NCBI GenBank assembly: GCA_013152825.1
Contig: JAADFP010000009.1
Coordinates: forward strand, 1 to 9,804
Direction of reading: 5' to 3'
From: Caldisericota bacterium
GTDB taxonomy: Bacteria > CAIJMQ01 > JAADFP01
DNA: 9,804 bases
The notes beneath the pieces were generated by a model that was not told the DNA's origin, did not search any database, and was given only the letters and a program-made list of their open reading frames with translations. The position numbers and the translations under genes were made by a program. Shown here in pieces: positions 1 through 7,800 of the stretch (the stretch's first letter is position 1; each line of letters begins with the position of its first letter).

Positions 1-90
1 GTTGTAGTGGCACTTTATATACAGTTGTTAACCCTGACATTCCTGAAACTGGGGAAAAAAAAATATTCAAAAAGTTATCTCTCAACTTAG
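1..90 (+). other. Frame-1 stretch that probably encodes the preceding part of SMC, out of frame with the rest
   Basis: Frame 1 is open from base 1 to a TAG at 88-90, while the main smc frame has stops at 5, 29, 35 and 44. The frame-1 peptide begins VVVALYIQLLTLTFLKLGKK. SMC proteins have a hydrophobic segment of the type ELxxALxxxxLxxL where the head passes into the coiled coil. If frame 1 is read to the A run and the main frame afterwards, this segment lies about 78 residues before the RIEG motif; I recall about 76 residues between the equivalent points in Bacillus subtilis SMC. That spacing is the reason for choosing frame 1 over frame 3, which is also open here but reads less like SMC. The link is inferred, since composition alone is weak evidence over 18 codons. 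Confidence 0.5.
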
Positions 91-2818
91 AGAAAGAGAA
101 AGGCTTCTGGAGAGAGAAGTACAGGAGAGAGAGAATAGACGAAAAGAATTAGAGAGAGCTTTAGAGGAAATAGAGGACAAATTGGGGCAGGTACGCGAGA
201 AAGAGACCACCATCCGAGAAACTCTCATACGGATAGAAGGAAAGCTGAATCTCTTCCAGGAAAAGAAATACCAGCTGGAAAGATTCAAAGAAAATTCTCG
301 CCAGAGGGCAGAAAATTTAGCAGAAGAATTAAAAGCTACACTTGATAACATAGATGCTTTGAAGAAACGGGAAGAGAGAGGGAAAATTGAGCTGAAGGAA
401 TATGAGAAAAAATCAGTTCTGCTGAACGAAAAAATCAAGGGGTTTTCGAAAGAAAGAGTAAAGTGGGAGCGGGCACGGGAAGAGCTAAGAGAAAAGAATT
501 TTGAGGCAGCAGCAAATATCTCACGTATCAGCAATGAAATCAACAAACTTTCCAGGGACATTCACAATGCAGAAGTAAAAATATTCAAGATAGAAAGGGA
601 AATCAAAAATTACCAGGGGCAAAAGGAACCACTAAACGAGGAGTTAAAAATCCTGAAAGAAAACTTCGCGGGAAAGGAACAACTTGCAGAAGCGCTGCAG
701 AAAGAAATAATTGCACTGGAAAGTCTGCTCCAGAAGGAATCCAGAGAGATAGATACGCTTAGAGATAAATTGCAGGAAAAGGTTGATTTTAAGAAAGCAC
801 TGTCAACAAAAATATCTCTATGGGAAGAAATCCTGAAAGGAGATTCCCAGATTCCTTCCGGCAATAGATACCTGAAAGAGAACCATCCCCATCTTCCTCT
901 TCTGGGCGACCTGGTAGAAGTAGAACCAGAAGCTCTAAAGGCGTTTGAATCGCTTTTTGTCCATCTTGTTGATGCCTTATGGGTGGATAACTGGGAAGAA
1001 GCCAGGCAGTTTTTAGAGGAGGCAAAAAGAGAGAAAAAAGGAAGAGTGAAACTTATCCTGGGAAAGAAGAAAGAGCATAAATACTGGCAGGGCAAAATGA
1101 AAGGCCCGGAGATAATTTCAGAATTTTTGCCACCGGAAAGTCAGGTCAACTGGGTAAAAAACCTATCAGAAGCTGAGGAATACATTAAGAAAAATAATTT
1201 CTCGGAAGTATTAATAACCAGAGAAGGAGAGGTTATTTATCCTAACGGATTGATAACTGCTGTATACGATGAGAAATCAATCGTAACCGGAAGAGAAAAA
1301 CGATTTCAGGAAATGATAGATAAGTTAAGGGAAACGGAAGAGGAAATAAGGGAATGGCAGGAAAAAGTCGCGAAAAAGGAGCAGTTGCTAAACGAATTAA
1401 AAACGAAGTTAAATAATAAATTAAATGAAAAATCACAGGTAGTGAAAGAAATAGAAGCGTGGAAAGAAAAACATCAGCAGCTTACCCAGAGAGAAAAAGA
1501 TATTGAAAACGCTATCCAGGCTCTACATAGTGAGAAAAAAGAATGGGAAAAAGAAAAAGAAGATAATAAAAAATCACTAATGGATCTGGAAAAGGAAAAA
1601 GAAAAAGAAGAAATTAAAAAGGCTCTCATCGGAGATGAACTTAAGGAAACGGGGAGAAATATTGATAAGATAGCACAAGAAATTTCTAAAGCAAGGGAAG
1701 AAATACAGGATAATATGCAAAAAATCTCTCATTGGAGGGTTAACCTGGAAAATATAAAAATTAATCTAAGCGATCTGGGGAAAAAGAAAGAAAAGCTGGA
1801 AAGAGACAAAATAGAGGGGAAAATAGAAGAAGAGAAATACGCAGATGAAATGCAAGGAATAATAAAAACAGTAAAAGAATTGGAAGAAGATAAGGAAAAG
1901 AAAGCAAAAGAAGTGCAGGAAATAAGGACAGAAATCAGCAAATTATTACAGATGAAGGAGGATAAAGAAAAAGAGCGCAGAAACGAAGCAGAGAGAAGCC
2001 GGAGAATGAGAGAAGAATGGGAACAAACTCTTCACCAGTTACAGGAAAGAGAGATTTCCTCTACACGTATAGAAGGAGAAATGAGAAACATATACTCCAG
2101 AATATATTCTCTCTACCAGGTAGAAATTGACCGGTGGAAAGGAGGAAATTTAAGTATAATAGAGGAAAACCTGGATGACCTCAGAGAGAGGTTAAAACGC
2201 CTGGGAGAAGTTAATTTGACGGCTATTGAGGAGGAAAACGAAATAGAAGAGAGATACCAGTTTTACCTCAACCAGAAGGAAGATATTGAAAAGAGTATAG
2301 ATGAGCTAAGGGGAACCCTTAAACACCTGGAAAAAGAGGCTAAAAGGCGATTTTTAGATGTATTTGAAGAGATACGAAGGGAATTTTCCCGCACTTTCCA
2401 GGAAATTTTTGCCGGGGGAGAAGCTGACTTGAAGCTAACCGAAGAGGAGAATTTTGAAGAGAAAGGAGTGGAAATAATGGCTTCACCACCCGGGAAGAAA
2501 CCTTCTCATCTGTCCCTTCTTTCCCAGGGAGAAAGAGCGCTGGTGGCAATTTCCCTTCTTTTTTCCTTCTTCCGGATAAAGCCCTCGCCTTTCTGTATGC
2601 TGGATGAAATTGATGCTCCTCTGGATGACCCAAACGTAGGCAAGTTACTTAACTTTTTAAAAACCTTGAAAAACAATACCCAGTTCCTTATTATTTCCCA
2701 TAATAAACGAACACTTTCTGAGGCAGACGCTTTATTCGGGATAACCATGGAAGAGCCTGGTATCTCAAAGATATTATCCGTTAACTTTATGGAGGCAGAG
2801 AAAATCAGTGAAAAGTAA
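47..2818 (+). CDS. smc: Chromosome segregation protein SMC, 5'-truncated by the window, with an apparent frameshift near its start
   Basis: SMC is the ATPase core of bacterial condensin; with ScpA and ScpB it compacts and helps segregate the chromosome. The frame is open from 47, after a stop at 44-46; the first usual start codon is TTG at 182, but starting there would leave an SMC without its N-terminal ATPase head. Numbering from that TTG, residues 1-220 are coiled coil, about 236-372 the hinge (LLGDLVEVEP, later GEVIYPNG), and 373-690 the return coiled coil. The C-terminal head holds LGEVNLTAIEE, PPGKKPSHLSLLSQGERAL (ABC signature, 2519-2533), Walker B MLDEIDAPLDD (from 2597) and the switch SHNKRTLSEAD. 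Two departures from consensus are LSQGE instead of LSGGE and GLITAV where the hinge usually has a GxxTGG motif. About 210 N-terminal residues, including Walker A, should lie upstream. The stop overlaps ftsY. The assignment is firm; the state of the 5' end is not. Confidence 0.95.
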   Translation, partial: NWGKKNIQKVISQLRERERLLEREVQERENRRKELERALEEIEDKLGQVREKETTIRETLIRIEGKLNLFQEKKYQLERFKENSRQRAENLAEELKATLDNIDALKKREERGKIELKEYEKKSVLLNEKIKGFSKERVKWERAREELREKNFEAAANISRISNEINKLSRDIHNAEVKIFKIEREIKNYQGQKEPLNEELKILKENFAGKEQLAEALQKEIIALESLLQKESREIDTLRDKLQEKVDFKKALSTKISLWEEILKGDSQIPSGNRYLKENHPHLPLLGDLVEVEPEALKAFESLFVHLVDALWVDNWEEARQFLEEAKREKKGRVKLILGKKKEHKYWQGKMKGPEIISEFLPPESQVNWVKNLSEAEEYIKKNNFSEVLITREGEVIYPNGLITAVYDEKSIVTGREKRFQEMIDKLRETEEEIREWQEKVAKKEQLLNELKTKLNNKLNEKSQVVKEIEAWKEKHQQLTQREKDIENAIQALHSEKKEWEKEKEDNKKSLMDLEKEKEKEEIKKALIGDELKETGRNIDKIAQEISKAREEIQDNMQKISHWRVNLENIKINLSDLGKKKEKLERDKIEGKIEEEKYADEMQGIIKTVKELEEDKEKKAKEVQEIRTEISKLLQMKEDKEKERRNEAERSRRMREEWEQTLHQLQEREISSTRIEGEMRNIYSRIYSLYQVEIDRWKGGNLSIIEENLDDLRERLKRLGEVNLTAIEEENEIEERYQFYLNQKEDIEKSIDELRGTLKHLEKEAKRRFLDVFEEIRREFSRTFQEIFAGGEADLKLTEEENFEEKGVEIMASPPGKKPSHLSLLSQGERALVAISLLFSFFRIKPSPFCMLDEIDAPLDDPNVGKLLNFLKTLKNNTQFLIISHNKRTLSEADALFGITMEEPGISKILSVNFMEAEKISEK
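55..63 (+). repeat. Nine-adenine homopolymer at the smc frame switch
   Basis: Bases 55-63 are nine consecutive A. Joining frame 1 upstream to frame 2 downstream needs a +1 shift, equivalent to one A too many (A8 would restore the frame) or two too few. Long A runs are classic sites of sequencing or assembly indels and also of RNA polymerase slippage. Two other homopolymers in the window, C8 at 3023-3030 in ftsY and T8 at 4878-4885 in the signal peptide of the large fusion gene, do not break their frames. Confidence 0.6.
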
Positions 2819-3683
2819 AATTTTTAAAGGCTTAGGAAGGATGAGAAATCTTTTCTCTTCCCGTCTGGGGAAAGGAAAAGATCACAGCTGGGAAGAGATA
2901 GAGGAAATGCTCATTCAATCAGATATGGGCATCCAGACAGTGGATATTTTAATTGAGAAACTTAAAAAACGAAAAGGAGCCAATATACAGGAAATTTTAA
3001 AAGAAGAGATTCTTGCCCTTTTCCCCCCCCTAAATAGAGAACCTATAATCTCTCCCTCTCCTCCTACTGTTATTCTCATGGTAGGGGTGAATGGTGTAGG
3101 CAAAACTACTACCATTGGCAAACTTGCTTCCTCATTTATCAAGGAAGGAAAAAAAGTCTTACTCTCTGCCAGCGATACTTACCGTGCTGCCGCAATAGAG
3201 CAACTCGGCTTGATTGCCAGAACCGTGGGGGCTGACATGGTCAAACACCAGTACGGTGCTGATCCTACTGCAGTGACCTTTGATGCTCTGCAATCCGCTC
3301 TGGCACGAAAATATGATTTCCTCATTATTGATACAGCAGGAAGAATGCATTCGGATAAAAATCTCATGGAAGAATTAAAAAAAATCAAAAGGGTCCTCTC
3401 TACAAAATTTAATTATTCCCCACTTCTTCCACCACAGGAAGTAATAATGGTGCTGGATGCTCATGTGGGACAGAATAGTTTTCAACAGGCACATGTTTTC
3501 CACAAGGCGCTTAACGTTACCGGAATAGTACTTACCAAGCTCGATGGCACAGCCAAGGGAGGAATAATACTTCAAATAGAACGTGAACTTGAAATACCGG
3601 TGAAATGGGTGGGAGTAGGGGAGAAATGGGATGACCTGGTAAAATTTTCCCCCAGGGATTACGTAGAATCTATTTTCTTATGA
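2808..3683 (+). CDS. ftsY: Signal recognition particle receptor FtsY
   Basis: FtsY is the SRP GTPase that docks ribosome-SRP complexes at the inner membrane and, after mutual GTP hydrolysis with Ffh, hands nascent membrane proteins to SecYEG. Residues 1-75 form the N domain, including a basic, amphipathic N-terminus (KIFKGLGRMRNLFSSRLGK) of the type that binds membrane lipids. The G domain has the P-loop GVNGVGKTTT (93-102), SDTYRAAAIEQL (122-133), G3 DTAGRM (175-180), LDAHVGQN (216-223), G4 TKLDGTAKGG (243-252) and the closing GVGEKWDDL. At 291 residues it is a compact form with no long acidic A domain. The start is GTG, 11 bases inside smc, with GGAGG at 2791-2795. An in-frame ATG at 2841 has AGGAAGG immediately in front, too close to be a good site, and would remove the membrane-binding N-terminus. 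Every GTPase motif is intact. Confidence 0.97.
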   Translation: MKSKIFKGLGRMRNLFSSRLGKGKDHSWEEIEEMLIQSDMGIQTVDILIEKLKKRKGANIQEILKEEILALFPPLNREPIISPSPPTVILMVGVNGVGKTTTIGKLASSFIKEGKKVLLSASDTYRAAAIEQLGLIARTVGADMVKHQYGADPTAVTFDALQSALARKYDFLIIDTAGRMHSDKNLMEELKKIKRVLSTKFNYSPLLPPQEVIMVLDAHVGQNSFQQAHVFHKALNVTGIVLTKLDGTAKGGIILQIERELEIPVKWVGVGEKWDDLVKFSPRDYVESIFL

Positions 3684-3901
3684 AAAAAGTGGAGATAATA
3701 GAGAATATCCTTATATTTATATCCATTTTTTCTATCTGGCCGGTAATATTCAACTGGCCTGGAAAAGGGTATAGATTCATAATGCTCTTTTTCCTTATTG
3801 TGCTGGTGGGAGTACTTGTGAATAGAGGAAAAAGATTCCAGAGACTTCTTCGCAAATTAAGAGAGGAGATGAGAAATGAATATGAAAAATTCACTAAGTA
3901 G
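3680..3901 (+). CDS. Small two-helix membrane protein of unknown function
   Basis: This 73-residue protein starts with ATG overlapping the ftsY stop (ATGA at 3680-3683), so its translation is probably coupled to ftsY. It has two hydrophobic stretches, about residues 8-24 and 31-48, separated by a short WPGKG turn, followed by a basic and charged tail (NRGKRFQRLLRKLREEM...). By the positive-inside rule both ends should be cytoplasmic with a short outside turn. The tail looks helical. I recognise no family. Its 3' end overlaps the TPR gene by 26 bases, so the two may act together. It ends in an ordinary TAG. The support for it being a real gene is its packed position and protein-like composition, not homology. 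Confidence 0.72.
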   Translation: MKKVEIIENILIFISIFSIWPVIFNWPGKGYRFIMLFFLIVLVGVLVNRGKRFQRLLRKLREEMRNEYEKFTK

Positions 3902-4436
3902 CGCAATTTACATTATCTCTTTCCTCTCTGTCCTTGCTATAGTAGCTATAGTTCTCCAGGGAATAAATAAAGCAAAAACCCTTAAAAACGACGAGAAAGG
4001 AGAAACACTTTTCTGGGAAGGAAAAAACCAGGAAGTTAAAGAACTCTGGAAAAAAGACTGGGAAGAAAAGAAAGAAATAGGGATAGCCAGAAAACTGAGT
4101 GTTCTTTACATCAAAGAGGGCTGGATAAAAGAAGGCATTGCCTTTCACAAGGAAGCATTAAAGGTTTATCCGGAGGATCCCAAACTGCGGTTTAATTTAG
4201 CCCTGCTTTATTTTCAGGCGGAAAAATGGGAAAATGCCTGGGAGGAACTGGATAAAATAAAAATAAATTACCCTCTTTTCCCCAATCTTCATTACCTCAG
4301 GGGGCTTATTCTGGAAAAAGAAGGGAAGGAAGAGGAAGCTTACAAAGAGTTTATTAAGGAGCTTAATAATTATCCAGAATGCGCGGGTGCCTGGAAAAAA
4401 ATCAGGTCATTTTCTAAAAAAGGGATTGAAAATTAA
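3876..4436 (+). CDS. Membrane-anchored tetratricopeptide-repeat protein
   Basis: This 186-residue protein has an N-terminal hydrophobic segment (residues 9-29) followed by basic residues, so it is either a membrane anchor with the rest cytoplasmic or an uncleaved signal. I favour the anchor, because no good cleavage site follows. After a charged linker (30-66), three TPR-like helical pairs can be laid out at about 68-101, 102-135 and 136-169, with typical marks such as YIKEGWIKEGIAFHKEAL, FNLALLYFQAEKWENAW and LRGLILEKEGKEEEAYKEF. TPR units usually hold other proteins, so a scaffolding role for neighbouring membrane components is a reasonable inference; the partner cannot be read from the sequence. 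AGGAG at 3864-3868, seven bases before ATG 3876, supports this start over the ATG at 3882. The gene starts 26 bases inside its upstream neighbour and ends 27 bases before the transporter fragment. Confidence 0.85.
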   Translation: MNMKNSLSSAIYIISFLSVLAIVAIVLQGINKAKTLKNDEKGETLFWEGKNQEVKELWKKDWEEKKEIGIARKLSVLYIKEGWIKEGIAFHKEALKVYPEDPKLRFNLALLYFQAEKWENAWEELDKIKINYPLFPNLHYLRGLILEKEGKEEEAYKEFIKELNNYPECAGAWKKIRSFSKKGIEN

Positions 4437-4463
4437 AGCGAGTTTATTTAAAATGCTCTCAGG

Positions 4464-4778
4464 ATGGAAAATCTAACACCTCAAACAAAGAATACCGGGG
4501 CAACCTATAGAGGTATGATAATAGGTGCCCTCTTTTCTCTCCTGGCTGTGTTAATGGCGCATTACTCCGTACAGGAGAGGTTTATCGGGTGGCCGCTGCA
4601 CCCCATTAAATTTGCCATAGGCTCGGTAAACTGGATAGCTTATCTCTTGCTTTCCATATTCTTAGCCTGGCTTTTAAAGTTTCTTATTCTGAGATACGGA
4701 GGGCCCCGAATTTATATTAGAATACGTCACTTCTTCCTGGGATTGATTTTAGGCCAGTATTCTGCACCGGGATTGTAG
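4464..4778 (+). CDS. Stand-alone C-terminal domain of a DUF6785/OPT-like transporter, cut by a TAG in its last helix
   Basis: The 104 residues include WPLHPIKFAIGS, IFLAWLLKFLILRYGG and FFLGLILGQY. From memory these match the closing domain (DUF6784) of large DUF6785 membrane proteins, OPT-like and often annotated as peptide transporters, where HPxG, FLAWLxKxLILRYGG and FFLGLILG recur. Full-length members have several hundred residues, so only the tail is here. Hydrophobic segments are at about 15-35, 54-76 and 88-104, the last unfinished when TAG (4776-4778) intervenes. The frame then continues to a second TAG at 4830. Upstream the frame closes at 4449 (TAA), only 13 bases after the TPR gene ends, so there is no room for the missing N-terminal part. 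ATG 4464 has AGG directly against it, a poor ribosome site. It could be a decaying remnant of a duplicated transporter or one half of a split transporter. The family call is from memory of motifs. Confidence 0.6.
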   Translation: MENLTPQTKNTGATYRGMIIGALFSLLAVLMAHYSVQERFIGWPLHPIKFAIGSVNWIAYLLLSIFLAWLLKFLILRYGGPRIYIRIRHFFLGLILGQYSAPGL

Positions 4779-4832
4779 TTCGTTATAGATTTGCTCACCG
4801 GAATGACAGGAAATACAGTATTCTGGATTTAG
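4776..4832 (+). other. In-frame continuation past the TAG of the transporter fragment
   Basis: After TAG 4776-4778 the same frame reads FVIDLLTGMTGNTVFWI and ends at TAG 4830-4832. This is hydrophobic, completes the interrupted last helix, and resembles the ending I recall for DUF6784 domains (an aromatic, often Trp, then a short I/V-rich stretch and a TG-containing turn). The second TAG sits against the ribosome binding site of the next gene, which is where the end of an intact upstream gene is expected in this operon. TGG (Trp) to TAG needs one change. TAG also ends the 73-residue protein at 3899-3901, so general recoding of TAG in this genome is unlikely. A nonsense mutation or sequence error is the simplest reading. 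Confidence 0.55.
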
Positions 4833-4838
4833 AGGAGG
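4833..4838 (+). promoter_or_regulatory. Strong ribosome binding site of the peptidase-like/FtsX fusion gene
   Basis: AGGAGG six bases before ATG 4845 fixes this start, which also gives a clean signal peptide. It directly follows the second TAG (4830-4832) of the transporter fragment frame, suggesting that the operon junction was originally at 4832 rather than at 4778. Confidence 0.85.
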
Positions 4839-4844
4839 AGATAA

Positions 4845-7800
4845 ATGATAAGAAAATTAAGCTGCTCTATTGTCACATTTTTTTTCTTATTTTCTCTTAC
4901 TATTGCAGGATACGCTGACCAATTAACCCAGCATATAGAGTATCTTTCCTCTCTTAAATCCAGGATTCCCGGCTACCCCGGGCATGAAAAGGCTGCCAGC
5001 TACATAGAGAACTTTCTCAAAAGCCTGGGGCTGAAAGTAAAAAAGGAGGAGGTAGAGGTTACAGTCCCGGTTTCCAGGGGCGGAGAGCTAACCATAAAGG
5101 ACAAAACCTTCCCCATCTATCCCCTCTGGCCTAACCTGGTTCGAACTCCTACCGTACCTCCTCAGGGCATCAAAGGAGAAGTTATTTATGCTGGAAAGGG
5201 GAATTATGAAGATATAACTGGAGAAAAAATAAAAGACAATATACTTATTCTGGATTTCAACTCCGGTAATGCCTGGATAGACATGGCAATGCTGGGAGCT
5301 AAAGCAATAGTATTTGTAGAACCTGAAAACACTTCTAGATATGAAGCAGAGAAAAAATTTCTTTCCCAGCCTCTGAATATCCCCCGCTATTGGCTACCGA
5401 GAAAATACTTTTCCGGGTTATTATCCATTTTGAGCAATAAAAAAGCTGAAGGGACATTAAGGGGGAGAATGGATTGGGAAAATGTTAAATCCTACAACAT
5501 TTATGCCACACTTGAAGGTTCTGACCCCAAACTTAAAGACCAGTTAATAATTCTCTCTACTTTCTATGATTCTATTTCTGTGGTCCCTGACTTTGCTCCG
5601 GGAGCAACTTCTGCCTTCAACACTGCTGCTCTTCTAAATATAGCGCAGGAATTCGTCAATAGCCCTCCCAGAAGAAGCATAATGTTTCTCTTTACCACCG
5701 GTCATTATGAAAACATTTCCGGTATTACAGCATTCACACAAAGACATCTGCGTAAACACAGATTTATCAGGAGCAAGATAAAAGAGCCCATTGATGCAAA
5801 CCTTTTTATTGCCCTGGATCTTTCACCCGGGAACGATGAGATAGGAGTCTGGCACGGAACAGATGACTTCTATTACCAGAAAGTTTTTGCTCCTTTTGGT
5901 AAAAAATTTGAAAAGTATAACAAAGAAGTATCCAAAGCTCTCGGCTATAACCCGGAAAATACCCTTACTAACGGGATCAGTCCGGTAAAAGGAATAAGCT
6001 GGGATACTCTTGTCTTCGAGAAAATAATGGTAGAGGGCACACCCGTGCTCTACTCCGGAACTCCAGCCCTTAACTTTGTCACCATCTATGATTCTCGCAA
6101 TTACCTGGACACACCTTTTGATACACTGGATAAATATAATCCTGCTTTTATCCAAAAACAATCACGTTTTCTGAGCCGCCTTCTGCGGGAAGCTCTAAAT
6201 GACAGTAATCTTTTCCCCTCTTTTCAAACACAACTGAAAGATAAGTTGCGGAGCCTGGAAGCACGCCTGGTAACCTTTAATCCCCGCACTTCCTTTGTCC
6301 CCTCTAATCCCGTATCCGGAGCTATTGCTTATCTCCACCTAACCAGTCAGGAAAAAACGTACATGGGAGTGAGAGGGTTGAAGCTTAAGATGACCAATAA
6401 GGACGGTAGAGCACTTTTCAATGCTGTTAATAACATAGCCCTGAAAAAAACCCCTGGTTATTACCTGGAAGGTTACGCACTGAATCCCAATACAGGGGAA
6501 ATTATCCTGGCCCCGGATTTGGGGGTAAACGGTAATGAAAACTATCCTCTTCAGCTGAAAATGACCAATGTGGAAAATGACCACATGATTGTCCTATTCC
6601 CCTGTAAACCTATAAATGTATTTGACCTTATTGATCCTGCATTTCTTGTGTCTCTTGATCGCATAGACGTTTTTGATAGAGCAAACAGTACTCCCTATGC
6701 TTATGGAGAAAGCAGGTTTGTCCCCCGGGAGTGGACATGGACTTCCGATAGTGAGCCAGTAGGGGTAGTCTTTGCCCAGTCTCAATCCTGGGTAAAAATA
6801 CTCGGGAGTTCAGGCCCCCTGGGTAAACGATACTTACTTCTCAACTCTCAGAACTGGAAAACAAAAGAAGGCTCCGAAGGAATAGGCTTCAACCCGGAAC
6901 AGACCAGTTCAATTATTCGTACTCCTTACCAGGGAGCCCACGATATGCTCTACCTGGATGATTTCCGAATTAAAAACCTGATTAAATACGGCATAAGCAA
7001 CCGGCGGCTGGAAAATTTACATAAGTGGGCATGGGAATCCTTCAAAAAAGCAGAAGAAGCCCTCAAAAACAGGTTGTGGGACAGATTCATGAAGTTCTCT
7101 CGCCAAGCTTTAGCCGTAGAATCACGCGCTTATCCTGATGTAAAAGCCACTTCTAACGACGTTATTAAAGGGATTATCTTCTATCTGGCAATTCTGCTCC
7201 CCTTTGCCTACTTTGCTGAAAGGCTGTTCTTTGGCTTTCCAGATATCAAAAAACAATTGGGTGGCGTTTTTGGTATATTCCTTTTCATCTACTGGATAAT
7301 GCGCATGGTCCATCCTGCTTTCCGTCTGGCCAATACTCCAGAAGTAATCTTGCTTTCCTTTATTCTGCTTTCTCTCTCTGTAATCGTTGTCTCTATCATC
7401 AGCAGTAAATTTGAAGAGCAAATGCAGGAGATGAAAAGGGAAAGAGCCAAGGTGCACGAAGCAGATGTGGGCAGAATCAGCGCCACAGCAGCAGCCTTTA
7501 CCCTGGGTGTCTCCAACATGAAAAGAAGAAAGGTAAGAACCTGGTTAACCTCTATAACCCTGATTCTTCTCACCTTTACTGTGCTTTCTTTCACCTCGGT
7601 GAAAACTTTTATGAAATATAACCGGGTACTGCGAGATAACAAACCTCTTTACCAGGGAATTTTGGTAAGGGATAAATCCTGGAATCCATTTGAAGAAGTA
7701 GTTTTAGAACACCTGAGGAGTGTATTCTTTAACGAAGCCAGGGTAATTCCACGCTCCTGGCTTATCTCTCCCATCCTGGAAGCAACTACTTTCATAAAAT

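Noticed and set aside
182..184. TTG at 182 as the true start of a shorter SMC-like protein
   Set aside because: The same frame and coiled-coil pattern extend back to about 47, the region is purine-rich so apparent ribosome sites occur everywhere, and the product would lack the N-terminal ATPase head required by SMC.
82..2748. Several open frames on the - strand opposite smc
   Set aside because: They are Ser/Phe/Leu-rich mirror images of a Glu/Lys-rich coiled coil, with no recognisable motifs; purine bias of the + strand explains them.
3023..3030. C8 run in ftsY as a frameshift site
   Set aside because: FtsY motifs are in one frame on both sides and the product has normal length.
3899..3901. 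TAG of the 73-residue protein as a recoded codon
   Set aside because: Reading on gives an arbitrary Ser/Tyr/Cys-rich peptide inside the TPR gene, so this TAG is an ordinary stop.
4791..4819. Possible promoter (TTGCTC, 17 bases, TACAGT) before the fusion gene
   Set aside because: Only three and four of six bases match the -35 and -10 consensus, and the stretch is better explained as the tail of the transporter frame.
4878..4885. T8 run at the start of the fusion gene as a frameshift site
   Set aside because: The run encodes Phe residues of a good signal peptide, and the frame stays open for 1463 codons with a well-placed ribosome site before it.
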